From: Chamaelirium japonicum
Lineage: Eukaryota > Streptophyta > Magnoliopsida > Liliales > Melanthiaceae
Assembly (NCBI GenBank): GCA_947650365.1
Contig: CANTAL010000134.1
Span: 310,001-374,000, forward strand
DNA: 64,000 nt
Direction of reading: 5' to 3'
Position 1 is the first letter of the stretch. Every line of letters begins with the position of its first letter. The notes beneath the pieces are model-generated. The model was given only the letters and a program-made list of their open reading frames with translations. It did no database searches and was not told the origin of the DNA. This document shows positions 39,159 to 54,277 of the stretch, piece after piece. The translations under genes were made by a program, and so were the position numbers.

Positions 39159-42100
39159 CACGAATGTATCCATTCTAATTCATTCGTACGATCCATTCTA
39201 ATTCATTAATATGATCCATTCTAATTCATTCGTACGATCCATTCTAATTCATATGCACAAAGGTATCCATTCTAATCCATTCGTAGGATCCATTCTAAAC
39301 CATTCGTACGATCCATTCTAATTCATTCGTATGATCCATTCTAATTCATTCGCTCGAATGTATCCATTCTAATCCATTCGTACGAACCATTCTAAACCAT
39401 TCGTACGATCCATTCTAATTCATTCGCATGAATGTAACCATTCTAATTCATTCATTTGATCCATTCTAATTCATTCGTACGATCCATTCTAATTCATTCA
39501 TCCGATCCATTCTAATTCATTCGCACGAATGTATCCATTCTAATTCATTCGTACGATCCATTCTAATTCATTCGTAAGATCCATTCTAATTCATTCGTAC
39601 GATCCATTCTAATTCATTCGTACGATCCATTCTAATTCATTCGCACGAATGTATCCATTCTAGTTCATTCGTACGATCCATTCTAATTCATTCGTACGAT
39701 CCATTCTAATTCATTCGCACGATCCATTCTAATTCATTCGTACGATCAAATCTAATTCATTCGCACGAATGTATCCATTCTAATTCATTCATACGATCCA
39801 TTCTAATTCATTCGTACGATCCATTCTATTCCATTTTTACGATCCATTCTAATTCATTCGTCCGATCCATTCTAATTCATTCGCACAAATGTATCCATTC
39901 TAGTTCATTCGTATGATCCATTCTATTTTATTCGTACGATCCATTCTTACTCATTCGTATGATCCATTCTAATTCATTCGGACGAATGTATCCATTCTAA
40001 TTTATTCGTACGATCCATTCTAATTCATTCGTATGATCCATTCTAATTCATTCGTACGATCCATTCTAATTCATTCGTCCGATCCATTCTAATTCATTCG
40101 CTCGAATGTATCCATTCTAATTCATTCGTACGATCCATTCTAATTCATTCATACGATCCATTCTAATTCATTCGTAAGATCCATTCTAATTCATTCGTAC
40201 GATCCATTCTAATTCATTCGTACGATCCATTCTAATTGATTCGCACGAATGTATCCATTCTAGTTTATTCGTACGATCCATTCTAATTCATTCGTACGAT
40301 CCATTCTAATTCATTCGCACGATCCATTCTAATTCATTCGTACGATCAATTCTAATTCATTTGCACGAATGTATCCATTCTAATTCATTCATACGATCCA
40401 TTCTAATTCATTCGTATGATCCATTCTAATTCATTCATACAATCCATTCTAATTCTTTCACACGATCCATTCTAATTCATTCGTAGGATCCATTCTAATT
40501 CATTCGTACAATCTATTCTAATTCATTCGTACGATCCATTCTTACTCATTCGTATGATCTATTCTAATTCATTCGCACGAATGTATCCATTCTAATTCAT
40601 TCGTACAAATCCATTCTAATTCATTCGTACAATCCATTCTATTTCATTCGTACGATCCATTCTTACTCATTCGTACGATCCATTCTAATTCATTCGTACG
40701 ATCCATTCTAATTCATTCGCACGATCCATTCTAATTCATTCATACAATCCATTCTAATTCATTCCGTACGATCCATTCTAATTCATTCGCTCGAATGTAT
40801 CCATTCTAATCCATTCGTACGATCCATTCTAATTCATTCGCATGAATGTAACCATTCTAATTCATTCATTTGATCAATTCTAATTCATTCGTACGATCCA
40901 TTCTAATTCATTAGCACGATCCATGCTGATTCATTCGTTCGATCAATTCTAATTCATTAGCACGATCCATTCTAATTCATTCGTATGATCCATTCTAATT
41001 CATTCGCACGATCCATTCTAATTCATTCATAGGATCCATTCTAATTCATTCATACGATCTATTCTAATTCTTTCGCACGAATGTATCCATTCTAATTCAT
41101 TCGCACGAATATATCCATTCTAATTCATTCGTACGAATCCATTCTAATTCATTCATACAATCTATTCTATTTCATTCGTACGATCCATTCTAGTTCATTC
41201 GTACGATCCATTCTAATTCATTCGTACGATCCATTCTAATTCATTCGTATGATCCATTCTAATTAATTCGTATGATCCATTCTAATTCATTCGTACGATC
41301 CATTCTAATTCATTCATACAATCCATTCTAATTCATTCGCACGAATGTATCCATTCTAATTAATTCGTACGATCCATTCTAATTCATTCGTATGATCCAT
41401 TCATATTCATTCGCATGATCCAGTCTAATGGATTCGCACGATCCATTCTAATTCATTCGCACGAATGTATCCATTCTAATTCATTCATACGATCCATTCT
41501 AATTCATTCGTACGATCCATTCTAATTCATTCGCACAAATGTATCCATTCTAATTCATTCGTACGATCCATTCTAATTCATTCGTACTATCAGTTCTAAT
41601 TCATTCACAAAATCTATTCTAATTCATTCATACGATCCATTCTAATTCATTCGCACGATCCATTCTAATTCATTCGTACGATCCATTCTAATTCTTTCAC
41701 ACGATCCATTCTAATTCATTCGTACGATCTATTCTAATTCATTCGCACGATCCATTCTAATTCATTCGTACGATCCATTCTAATTCATTCATACGATCCA
41801 TTCTAATTCATTCGTACGATCCATTCTAATTGATTCGCACAAATGTATCCATTCTAATTCATTCGTACGATCCATTCTAATTCATTCGCACGATCCATTC
41901 TAATTCATTCGTACGATCCATTCTAATTCATTCGTACGATCCATTCTAATTCATTCATACAATCCATTCTAATTCATCGCACGAATGTATCCATTCTAAT
42001 TAATTCGTACGACCCATTCTAATTCATTCGTATGATCTATTCTTATTCATTCGCACGATCCAGTCTAATTGATTCGCACGATCCATTCTAATTCATTCAC

Positions 42101-42181
42101 ACGAATATATCCATTCTAATTCATTCGTACGATCCATTCTAATTCATATGCACAAAGGTATCCATTCTAATTCATTCGCAC
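39159..42181 (-). repeat. Satellite block, - orientation
   Basis: Longest single-orientation block, about 3.0 kb. Contains the best 120-base unit run. Confidence 0.9.
39523..39910 (-). repeat. 120-bp higher-order unit, longest run
   Basis: 28-base variants at 39523, 39643, 39763 and 39883, all 120 bases apart. The equivalent run in copy 1 (16876, 17042, 17162) has gaps of 166 and 120, so the two copies differ here by whole-monomer losses or gains. Confidence 0.85.
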
Positions 42182-43261
42182 GAAAGAATTAGAATGGATT
42201 GTATGAAAGAATTAGAATGGATTGTATGAATGAATTAGAATGGATCGTACGAATGAATTAGAATGGATCGTACGAATAAATTAGAATGGATACATTCGTC
42301 CGAATGAATTAGAATGGATCATACGAATGAGTAAGAATGGATCGTACGAATGAAATAGAATGGATTGTGCGAATGAATTGGAATGGACCGTACGAATGAA
42401 TTAGAATGGATACATTCGTGCGAATGAATTAGAATGGATCGGACGAATGAATTAGAATGGATCGTACGAATGAATTAGAATGGATCGTACGAATGAATTA
42501 GAATGGATCGTACGAATAAATTAGAATGGATACATTATTCCGAATGAATTAGAATGGATCATATGAATGAGTAAGAATGGATCGTACGAATGAAATAAAA
42601 TAGATTGTACGAATGAATTAGAATGGATCCTACGAATGAATTAGAATGGATCGGGTGAAAGAATTAGAATGGATTGTATGAATGAATTAGAATGGATCGT
42701 ATGAATGAATTAGAATGGATCGTGCGAATGAATTAGAATGGATCGTACGAATGAATTAGAATGGATTGTATGAATGAATTAGAATAGATCGTATGAATGA
42801 ATTAGAATGGATCGTACGAATGAAATAGAATGGATTATACAAATGAATTAGAATGGATACATTCGTGCGAATGAATTAGAATGGATCGTATGTACGAATG
42901 AATTAGAATGGATACATTCGGGCGAATGAATTAGAATGGATCGTACGAATGAATTAGAATGGATCGTGCGAATGAATTAGAATGGATCGTACGAATGAAT
43001 TAGAATGGATCGTACGAATGAACTAGAATGGATACATTCGTGCGAATGAATTTGAATGGATCGTACGAATGAATTAGAATGGATCGTACGAATGAATTAG
43101 AATGGATCGTACGTACGATCCATTCTAATGGATACATTTGTACGAATGAATCTAAATAGATTGTATGAATGAATTACAATGGATCGTACAAAGGAATTAG
43201 AATGGATCATACGAATGAATTAGAATGGATCGTGCTAATGAATTAGAATTGATCGAACGAA
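42182..43261 (+). repeat. Satellite block, + orientation, with mini-inversion
   Basis: Holds GTACGTACGATCC near 43109 with a short reversed fragment, as at 20371. Ends at GAATTC 43259. Confidence 0.88.
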
Positions 43262-45049
43262 TTCATTCTAATTCATTCATACAATCCATTCTAATTCTTT
43301 CACACGATCCATTCTAATTTATTTGTACGATCCATTCTTACTTATTGGTACGATCCATTCTAATTCATTCGCACGAATGTATCCATTCTAATTCATTCGT
43401 ACGATCTATTCTATTCCATTCTAATTCATTCGTACGATCCACTCTATTCTAGTTCATTCGTACGATCCATTCTAATTCATTCGTACGATCCATTCTTATT
43501 CATTCTTACTCATTCGTATGATCCATTCTAATTCATTCGGACGAATGTATCCATTCTAATTTATTCGTACGATCCATTCTAATTCATTCGTACGATCCAT
43601 TCTAATTCATTCGTACGATCCATTCTAATTCATTCGTACGATCCATTCTAATTCATTCATACGATCTATTCTAATTCATTCATTCGTACGATCCATTATA
43701 ATACATTCGTACGATTCATGCTAATTCATTCGCACAATCCATTCTAATTCATTCGTACGATCCATTCTTATTCATTCATACGATCCATTCTAATTCTTTC
43801 ACACGATCCATTCTAATTCATTCGTATGATCCATTCTAATTCATTCGTACGATCTATTCTAATTCATTCGTACGATCCATTCTAATTCATTCGTACGATC
43901 CATTCTAATTCCTTCGTACGATCCATTCTAATTCATTCATACAATCCATTCTAATTCTTTCGTACGATCCATTCTAATTCATTCGCACGAATGTATCCAT
44001 TCTAGTTCATTCGCACGATCTATTCTAGTTCATTCATACAATCCATTCTAATTCTTTCACACGATCCATTCTAAGTCATTCGTACGATCCATTCTAATTC
44101 ATTCGCACAATCCATTCTAATTCATTCGTACGATCCATTCTTACTCATTCGTACGATCCATTCTAATTCATTCATACAATCCATTCTAATTCATTCCGTA
44201 CGATCCATTCTAATTCACTCATACGATACATTCTAATTCATTCATAGGATCCATTCTAATTCATTCATACGATCTATTCTAATTCTTTCGCACGAATGTA
44301 TCCATTCTAATTCATTCGCACGAATGTATCCATTCTAATTCATTCGTACGATCCATTCTAATTCATTCGCACGATCCATTCTAATTCATTCGTTCGATCA
44401 ATTCTAATTCATTCGCACGAATGTATCCATTCTAATTCATTCGTACGATCCATTCTAATTCATTCATTGGATCCATTCTAATTCATTCATACAATCCATT
44501 CTAATTCATTCGCTCGAATATATCCATTATAATCCATTCGTACGATCCATTCTAATTCATTCGCATGAATGTAACCATTCTAATTCATTCGTACGATCCA
44601 TTCTAATTCATTCGTACGATCCATTCTAATTCATTCGCACGAATGTATCCATTCTAGTTCATTCGTACGATCCATTCTAATTCATTCGTACGATCCATTC
44701 TAATTCATTCATACAATCCATTCTAATTCTTTCACACGATCCATTCTAATTCATTTGTAGGATACATTCTAATTCATTCGTACGATCCATTCTAATTCAT
44801 TCGTACGATCCATTCTAATTCATTCGTAAGATCCATTCTAATTCATTCGTACGATCCATTCTATTTCATTCGTACGATCCATTCTAATTCATTCGCACGA
44901 ATGTATCTATTCTAGTTCATTCGTACGATCCATTCTAATTCATTCGTACGATCCATTCTAATTCATTCGCACGATCCATTCTAATTCATTCGTACAATCC
45001 ATTCTATTTCATTCGTACGATCCATTCTTACTCATTCGTATGATCCATT
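43262..45049 (-). repeat. Satellite block, - orientation
   Basis: Partner of 20524..22472, ending at the same CCATTATGG flip. Confidence 0.88.
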
Positions 45050-45251
45050 ATGGATACATTCGTGCGAATGAATTAGAATGGATCATACGAATGAGTAAGA
45101 ATCGATCGTACGAATGAAATAGAATGGATTGTGCGAATGAATTAGAATGGATCGTAGAATGGATCAGAATAGATCGTGTGAAAGAATTAGAATGGATCGT
45201 ATGAATGAATTAGAATGGATCGTGCGAATGAATTCAAATGGATCGTACGAA
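45050..45251 (+). repeat. Satellite block, + orientation
   Basis: Contains the truncated monomer join CGTAGAATGGATCAG shared with about 22578. Ends at GAATTC 45249. Confidence 0.87.
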
Positions 45252-45419
45252 TTCATTCTAATTCATTCATACAATCCATTCTAATTCTTTCACACGATCT
45301 ATTCTGATGCATTCTACGATCCATTCTAATTCATTCGCACAATCCATTCTATTTCATTCGTACGATCCATTCTTACTCATTCGTATGATCCATTCTAATT
45401 CATTCGCACAAATGTATCC
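45252..45419 (-). repeat. Satellite block, - orientation
   Basis: Ends at TATCCATAATGGATC, as at 22846. Confidence 0.87.
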
Positions 45420-46267
45420 ATAATGGATCATACGAATGAGTAAGAATAGATCGTACGAATGAAATACGTACGAATGAATTTGAATGGATCTTACGAATGA
45501 ACTAGAATGGATCGTACGAATGAAATAGAATAGATTGTACGAATGAATTAGAATGGATTCGTACGAATGAATTAGAATGGATACATTCGTGCGAATGAAT
45601 TAGAATGGATACATTCGTGCGAAAGAATTAGAATAGATCGTATGAATGAATTAGAATGGATCCTATGAATGAATTAGAATGGATCGTGCGAATGAATTAG
45701 AATGGATCGTACGAATGAATTAGAATAGATCGTACGAATGAATTAGAATGGATCGTACGAAGGAATTAGAATGGATCGTACGAATGAATTAGAATGGATA
45801 TATTCGTGCAAATGAATTAGAATGGATCGTGCGAATGAATTAGAATGGATTGTACGAATCAATTAGAATGGATCGTACGAATGAATTAGAATGGATCTTA
45901 CGAATGAATTAGAATGGATTGTACGAATGAATTAGAATGGATCGTACGAATGAATTAGAATTGATACATTCGTGCGAATGAATTAGACTGGATCGGACGA
46001 ATGAATTAGAATGGATCGTATGAATGAATTAGAATGGATCAAATGAATGAATTAGAATGGTTACATTCATGCGAATGAATTAGAATGGATCGTACGAATG
46101 AATTAGAATGGATAGTATGAATGAATTAGAATGGATCGTACGAATGAATTAGAATGGATCAAATGAATGAATTAGAATGGTTACATTCATGCGAATGAAT
46201 TAGAATGGATCGTACGAATGGATTAGAATGGATCGTACGAATGGATTAGAATGGATACATTTGAGCG
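45420..46267 (+). repeat. Satellite block, + orientation
   Basis: Has the paired ATCAAATG / GGTTACATTCATGCG strings (46039 and 46158), like 23416 and 23535. Confidence 0.87.
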
Positions 46268-47345
46268 TACGATCCATTCTAATTCATTCGTCCGATCCAT
46301 TCTAATTCATTCGCATGAATATATCCATTCTAATTCATTCGTACGATCCATTCTAATTCATTCGTACGATCCATTCTATTTCATTCGTAAGATCCATTCT
46401 AATTCATTCGTACGATCCATTCTAATTCATTCGTACGATCCATTCTAATTCATTCGCACGAATGTATCCATTCTAGTTCATTCGTACGATCCATTCTAAT
46501 TCATTCGTATGATCCATTCTAATTCATTCGCACGATCCATTCTAATTCATTCGTACGACCCATTCTAATTCATTCATACGATCCATTCTAATTCATTCGT
46601 ACGATCCATTCTAATTCATTCGCACAAATGTATCCATTCTAATTCATTCGTACGATCCATTCTAATTCATTCATACGATCCATTCTAATTCTTTCACACT
46701 ATCCATTCTAATTCATTCTTACGATCCATTCCAATTCATTCGCACGATCCATTCTAATTCATTCGTACGATTCATTCTAATTCATTCATACGATCCATTC
46801 TAATTCATTCGTACGATCCATTGTAATTCATTCGCACAAATATATCCATTCTAATTCATTCGTACGATCCATTCTAATTCATTCGCACGATCCATTCTAA
46901 TTCATTCGAACGATCCATTCTAATTCATTCGTATGATCCATTCTAATTAATTCGTACGATCCATTCTAATTCATTCGCACGAATGTATCAATTCTAATTC
47001 ATTCGTACAATCCATTCTATTTCATTCGTACGATCCATTCTTACTCATTCGTATGATCCATTCTAATACATTCGTACGATTCATGCTAATTCATTCGTAC
47101 GATCCATTCTAATTCATTCGTATGATCCATTTTTATTCATTCATACGATCCATTCTAATTCATTCGCACAATCCATTCTAATCCATTCTAATCCATTCTA
47201 ATTCATTTGTAAGATCCAATCTAATTTATTCGTAAGATCCATTCTAATTCATTCACACGATCCATTCTAATTCATTCGTACGATCCATTCTAAATCATTC
47301 GTGCAATCCATTCTATTTCATTTGTACGATCAATTCTAATTCATT
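46268..47345 (-). repeat. Satellite block, - orientation
   Basis: The 65-codon open frame spanning its left edge is satellite read-through, not a gene. Has CTAATCCATTC slippage duplicated once more than copy 1 (near 47180). Confidence 0.87.
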
Positions 47346-48345
47346 AGAATGGATCGTACGAATGAATTAGAATGGATCATATTAATGAATTAGAATGGAT
47401 CGTATGAATGAATTATAATGGATCGTACGAACGAATTAGAATGGATCGTACGAAGGAATTAGAATGGATCGTACGAATGAATTAGAATGGATATATTCGT
47501 GCAAATGAATTAGAATGGATCGTATGAATGAATTAGAATGGATCGTACGAATGAATTAGAATGGATATATTCGTGCAAATGAATTAGAATGGATCGTATA
47601 AATGTATTAGAATGGATCGTATGAGTGAATTAGAATGGATACATTCGTGCGAATGAATTAGAATGGATCGTACCAATGAGTAAGAATGGATCGTACGAGT
47701 GAAATAGAATGGATTGTGCGAATGAATTAGAATGGATCGTACGAATGAATTAGAATGGATCGTGTGAAAGAATTAGAATGGATTGTATGAATTAATTAGA
47801 ATAGATCATATGAATTAATTAGAATGGATCGTACGAATGAATTAGAATGGATCGTACGAATGAATTTGAATGGATACATTTGTGCGAATGAATCTAAATG
47901 GATTGTATGAATGAATTACAATGGATCGTACGAATGAATTAAAATGGATCGTACGAATGAATTAGAATAGCTCATACGAATGAATTAGAATGAATCGTAT
48001 GAATGAATTAGAATGGTTACATTCGTGCGAATGAATTAGAATAGATCGTACGAATGAATTAGAATGGATCGTACGAATAAATTAGAATGGATCGTGGGAA
48101 TGAATTAGAATGGATCGTACGAATGAATTAGAATGGATCCACCGGATAAGTTAGAATGGATCATACGAATGAATTAGAATGGATTGTACGAATGAATTAG
48201 AATGGATTGTGCGAATGAATTAGAATGGATCGTATGAATGAATAAGAATGGATCGCACGAATGAATTAGAATGGATCGTGCGAATGAATTAGCATGAATC
48301 GTACGAATGTATTAGAATGGATCGTACGAATGAATTAGAATGAAT
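47346..48345 (+). repeat. Satellite block, + orientation
   Basis: Third occurrence of the AGCTCATACG / GGATCCACCG string (47970 to 48147). Its left end has about 100 bases of extra monomers relative to copy 1. Confidence 0.9.
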
Positions 48346-49345
48346 CGTACGATCCATTCTAATTCAATCGTCCGATCCATTCTAATTCATTCGCATGAAT
48401 GTATCCATTCTAATTCATTCGTACAATCCATTCTATTTCATTCGTACGATCCATTCTTACTCATTCGTATGATCCATTCTAATTCATTCGTATGATCCAT
48501 TCTAATTCATTCGTACGATCCATTCTAATTCATTCGTACGATCCATTCTAATTCATTCGCACGATCTATTCTAATTCATTCATACGATCCATTCTAATTC
48601 ATTCATACGATCCATTCTAATTCATTCCTACAATCCATTCTAATTCATTCGCCCGATCCATTCTAATTCATTCATACGATCCATTCTATTCGAATGGATC
48701 ATGCGATCCATTCGAATTCATTCGCACGATCAATTCTAATTCATTCATACGATCCATTCTAATTCATTCATACAATGCATTCTAATTCTTTCGCACGATC
48801 CATTCTAATTCAATCATACGATCCATTCTAATTCATTCGTACGATCCATTCTAATTCACTCATGCGATCCATTCTAATTCATTCGTACGATCCATTCTAA
48901 TTCATTCGTTCGATCTATTCTAATTCATTCGCACGAATGTATCCATTTTAATTCATTCGTACGATCCATTCTAATTCATTCGTACGATCCATTCAAATTC
49001 ATTTGTAAGATCCATTCTAATTCATTCGTACGATCCATTCTAATTCATTCGTACGATTCATTCTAATTCATTCGCACGAATGTATCCATTCTAGTTCATT
49101 TGTACGATCCATTCTAAGTCATTCGTACGATCCATTCTAATTCATTCATACGATCTATTCTAATTCATTCATACAATCCATTCCAATTCTAGTTCATTTG
49201 TACGATCCATTCTAATTCATTCGTACGATCCATTCTAATTCATTCGTACGATCCATTCTAATTCCTTCGTACGATCCATTCTAATTCTAATTCTATTCTA
49301 ATTCATTCATACAATCCATTCTAATTCATTCGCACGAATGTATCC
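48346..49345 (-). repeat. Satellite block, - orientation
   Basis: Partner of 25623..26729, about 100 bases shorter because monomers near 49195 are missing. Ends at the second island. Confidence 0.88.
48691..48714. repeat. Mini-inversion hairpin, fourth copy
   Basis: Identical arms and loop. Its partner in copy 1, near 25968, has decayed (GCATCATTCG). Confidence 0.85.
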
Positions 49346-49426
49346 GCGCCTCCACCACCTCCTCGCCCGGACGCCGGCCTAGGTCAGCCACCTGCCCCAC
49401 TTCCCATTGTTCGCCACAAGATTCAA
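49346..49426. other. 81-bp GC-rich non-satellite island, copy 2
   Basis: Same length as the island at 26730 with 78 of 81 bases identical, offset 22616. It has the same flanks: '-' satellite ending GTATCC on the left and ATGTATCGTATGAATG on the right. It anchors the 22.6 kb duplication independently of the satellite repeats. Confidence 0.88.
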
Positions 49427-49909
49427 ATGTATCGTATGAATGAATTAGAATGGATCGTGTGAAAGAATTAGAATCGATTGTATGAATGAATTAGAATAGA
49501 TCGTATGAATGAATTAGAATGGATCGTACGAATGAATTAGAATGGATCGTACGAATGAATTAGAATGGATACATTCGTGCGAATGAATTAGAATGGATCG
49601 GACGAATGAATTAGAATGGATCGTACGAATGAATTAGAATGGATCATACGAATGAATTAGAATGGATCGTACGAATAAATTAGAATGGATACATTCGTCC
49701 GAATGAATTAGATTGGATCATACGAATGAGTAAGAATGGATCGTACGAATGAAATAGAATAGATTGTACGAATGAATTAGAATGGATCCTACGAATGAAT
49801 TAAATGGATTGTGTGAAAGAATTAGAATGGATTGTATGAATGAATTAGAATGGATCGTATGAATGAATTAGAATGGATCGTGCAAATGAATTCGAATGGA
49901 TCGTACGAA
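49427..49909 (+). repeat. Satellite block, + orientation, across the 2.8 kb deletion
   Basis: Starts like 26811 but after a few monomers matches about 29.7 kb onward. The deletion joint lies within about 100 bases of 49450. Ends at GAATTC 49907. Confidence 0.88.
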
Positions 49910-52102
49910 TTCATTCTAATTCATTCATACAATCCATTCTAATTCTTTCACACGATCCATTCTAATTCATTCGTACGTTCCATTCTAATTCATTAGCACG
50001 ATCCATGCTAATTCATTCGTTCGATCAATTCTAATTCATTAGCATGATCCATTCTAATTCATTCGTACGATCCATTCTAATTCATTCGCACGATCTATTC
50101 TAATTCGTTCATAGGATCCATTCTAATTCATTCATACGATCTATTCTAATTCTTTCGAACGAATGTATGCACTCTAATTCATTCGCACGAATGTATCCAT
50201 TCTAATTCATTCGTACAATCCATTCTAATTCATTCGTACGATCCATTCTAATTCATTCGTACGATCCATTCTAATTCATTCATACGATCTATTCTAATTC
50301 ATTCATACAATCCATTCTAATTCTTTCACACGATCCATTCTAATTCATTCGTACGATCCATTCTAATTCATTCGCACAATCCATTCTATTTCATTCGTAC
50401 GATCCATTCTTACTCATTGGTACGATCTATTCTAATTCATTCGCACGAATGTATCCAATCTAATTCATTCGTACGAATCCATTCTAATTCATTCGTACAA
50501 TCCATTCTATTTCATTCATACGATCCATTCTTACTCATTCGTATGATCCATTCTAATTCATTCGCACGAATGTATCCATTCTAAATCATTTGTACGATCC
50601 ATTCTAATTTATTCGTACGATCCATTCTAAATCATTCGTACAATCCATTCTATTTCATTCGTACGATCAATTCTAATTCATTAGCACGATCCATTCTAAT
50701 TCATTCGTACGGTCCATTCAAATTCATTCGCACGATCCATTCTAATTCATTCGTACAATCCATTCTATTTCATTCGTACGATCCATTCTTACTCATTCGT
50801 ATGATCCATTCTAATTCATTCGCACGAATGTATCCATTCTAATCCATTCGTACGATCCATTCTAATCCATTCGTACGATCCATTCTAATTCATTCGCATG
50901 AATGTAACCATTCTAATTCATTCATTTGATCCATTCTAAATCATTCGTACGATCCATTCTAATTCATTCGTCTGATCCATTCTAATTCATTCGCACGAAT
51001 GTATCCATTCTAAACCATTCATACGATCCATTCTAATTTATTCGTACGATCTATTCTAATTCATTCGTAAGATCCATTCTAATTCATTCGTACGATCCAT
51101 TCTAATTCATTCGTACGATCCATTCTAATTCATTCGTAAGATCCATTCTAATTCATTCGTACGATCCATTCTAATTCATTCGTACGATCCATTCTAATTC
51201 ATTCGCACGAATGTATCCATTCTAGTTCATTCGTACGATCCATTCTAATTCATTCGTACGATCCATTCTAATTCATTCGCACGATCCATTCTAATTCATT
51301 CGTACGATCCATTCTAATTCATTCATACGATCCATTCTAATTCATTCGTACGATCCATTCTAATTCATTCGCACAAATGTATCCATTCTAATTCATTTGT
51401 ACGATCCATTCTAATTCATTCGCACGATCCATTCTAATTCATTCGTACGATCCATTCTAATTCTTTCACACGATCCATTCTAATTCATTCGTACGATCCA
51501 TTCTAATTCATTCGCACGATCCATTCTAATTCATTCGTACGATCCATTCTAATTCATTCATACGATCCATTCTAATACATTCATACGATCCATTCTAATT
51601 CATTTGCACGAATATATCCATTCTAATTCATTCGTACGATCCATTCTAATTCATTCGTACGATCTATACTAATTCATTCGTACGATCCATTCTAATTCAT
51701 TCGTACGATCCATTCTAATTCCTTCGTACGATCCATTCTAATTCATTTGTACGATCCATTCTAATTCATTCATACAATCCATTCTAATTCTTTCACACGA
51801 TCCATTCTAATTAATTCGTACGATCCATTCTAATTCATTCGTGCAATCCATTCTAATTCATTCATACAATCCATTCTAATTCATTCGTACGATCCATTCT
51901 AATTCACTCATACGATCCATTCTAATACAATCATACGATCCATTCTAATTCATTTGCACGAATATATCCATTCTAATTCATTCGTACGATCCATTCTAAT
52001 TCCTTCGTAAGATCCATTCTAATTCATTCGTACGATCTATTCTAATTCATTCGTACGATCCATTCTAATTCCTTCGTACGATCCATTCTAATTCATTCGT
52101 AC
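49910..52102 (-). repeat. Satellite block, - orientation
   Basis: Partner of 30095..32287 with offset 19815; TATGCACTCT at 50166. Confidence 0.9.
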
Positions 52103-53231
52103 GAAGGAATTAGAATAGATCGTACGAAGGAATTAGAATGGATCGTACGAATGAATTAGAATGGATCGTACGAATGAATTAGAATATATCGTACGAATGA
52201 ATTAGAATGGATTGTACGAAGGAATTAGAATGGATCGTACAAATGAATTAGAATGGATATATTCGTGCAAATGAATTAGAATGGATAATATGAATGTATT
52301 AGAATGGATCGTATGAGTGAATTAGAATGGATCGTACGAATGAATTAGAATGTATCGTATGAATGAATTAGAATGGATACATTCGTGTGAATGAATTAGA
52401 ATGGATCGTATGAATGAATTAGAACTGATCGTACGAATGAATTAGAATGGATACATTCGTGCGAATGAATTAGAATGGATTGTATGAATGAATTAGAATG
52501 GATCGTACGAATGAATTAGAATGGATCGTATGAGTGAATTAGAATGGATACGAAGGAATTAGATTGGATCGTACGAAGGAATTAGAATGGATCATACGAA
52601 TGAAATAGAATGGATCGTACGAAGGAATTAGAATGGATCGTACGAAGGAATTAGAATGGATCGTACGAATGAATTAGAATGGATATATTCGTGCAAATGA
52701 ATTAGAATGGATCGTATGAATAAATTAGAATGGATCGTATGAGTGAATTAGAAGGGATAGTACGAATGAAGTAGAATGGATCGTATGAATGAATTAGAAT
52801 GGATACATTCGTGTCAATGAATTAGAATGGATCGTATGAATGAATTAGAATACATTGTGCGAATGAATTAGAATGGATCGTACGAATGAATTAGAATGGA
52901 TACATTTGTGTGAATAAATTAGAATGGATTGTATGAATGAATTAGAATGGATCGTACGAATGAATTAGAATGGATCGTACGAATGAATTAGAATAGATTG
53001 CGCAAATGAATTAGAATGGATCGTACGAATGAATTAGAATGGATCGTACGAAGGAATTAGAATGGATCGTACGAATGAATTAGAATGAATCGTACGAATG
53101 AATTAGAATGGATCGTACGAAGGAATTAGAATGGATCGTACGAATGAATTAGAATGGATCATACGATTGAATTAGAATGGATCATACGAATGAGTAAGAA
53201 TGGATCGTATGAATGAATTAGATTGGATCGT
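52103..53231 (+). repeat. Satellite block, + orientation
   Basis: Partner of 32288..33416, with the same GAAGGGATAGTACG and GGATACGAAGG variants. Confidence 0.88.
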
Positions 53232-53235
53232 ACGA

Positions 53236-53282
53236 TCCATTCTAATTCATTAGCATGGATCGTGCTAATGAATTAGAATGGA
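53236..53282. repeat. Hairpin junction, 20-bp arms, copy 3
   Basis: Arms 53236..53255 and 53263..53282 around TGGATCG. It lies exactly 19815 bases after 33421, confirming the segment pairing there. Confidence 0.9.
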
Positions 53283-53870
53283 ATATACGAATAAATTAGA
53301 ATGGACCGTAGAATGAATCGTACGAATGAATTAGAATGCATCGTACGAATGAATTAGAATAGATCATAGGAATGAATTAGAATGGATCGTGCAAATGAAT
53401 TAGAATGGATACATTCGTGCGAATGAATTTGAATGGATCGTGCGAATGAATTAGAATGGATCGTACGAATGAATTAGAATGGATATATTTGAACGAATAA
53501 ATTAGAATGGATCATACGAATGAATTAGAATGGATCGTACGAATGAATTAGAATGGATAGTGCGAATGAATTAGAATGGATCGTACGAATGAATTAGAAT
53601 GGATCGTAACAATGAATTAGAATGGATCGTACGAATAAATTAGAATGGATACATTTGTCCGAATGAATTAGAATGGATCATACGAATGAGTAAGAATGGA
53701 TCGTATGAATGAAATAGAATAGATTGTACGAATGAATTAGAATGGATCCTACAAATGAATTAGAATGGATCGTGTGAAAGAATTAGAATGGATTGTATGA
53801 ATGAATTAGAATGGATCGTATGAATGAATTAGAATGGATCGTGCGAATGAATTCGAATGGATCGTACGAA
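53263..53870 (+). repeat. Satellite block, + orientation
   Basis: Three monomers shorter than 33448..34124. Ends at GAATTC 53868. Confidence 0.88.
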
Positions 53871-54277
53871 TTCATTCTAATTCATTCATACAATCCATTC
53901 TAATTCTTTCACACGATCCATTCTAATTCATTCGTACGTTCCATTCTAATTCATTAGCACGATCCATGCTAATTCATTCGTTCGATCAATTCTAATTCAT
54001 TAGCACGATCTATTCTAATTCATTCGTACGATTCATTCTAATTCATTCGCACGATCTATTCTAATTCATTCATATGATCCATTCTAATTCATTCATACGA
54101 TCTATTCTAATTCTTTCGCACGAATGTATCCATTTTAATTCATTCGCGCGAATGTATCCATTCTAATTCATTCGTACGATCCATTCTAATTCATTCGTAC
54201 GATCCATTCTAATTCATTCGCACAATCCATTCTATTTCATTCGTACGATCCATTCTTACTCATTCGTATGATCCATT
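53871..54277 (-). repeat. Satellite block, - orientation
   Basis: Partner of 34125..34532, ending at the same CCATTATGG. Confidence 0.88.
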
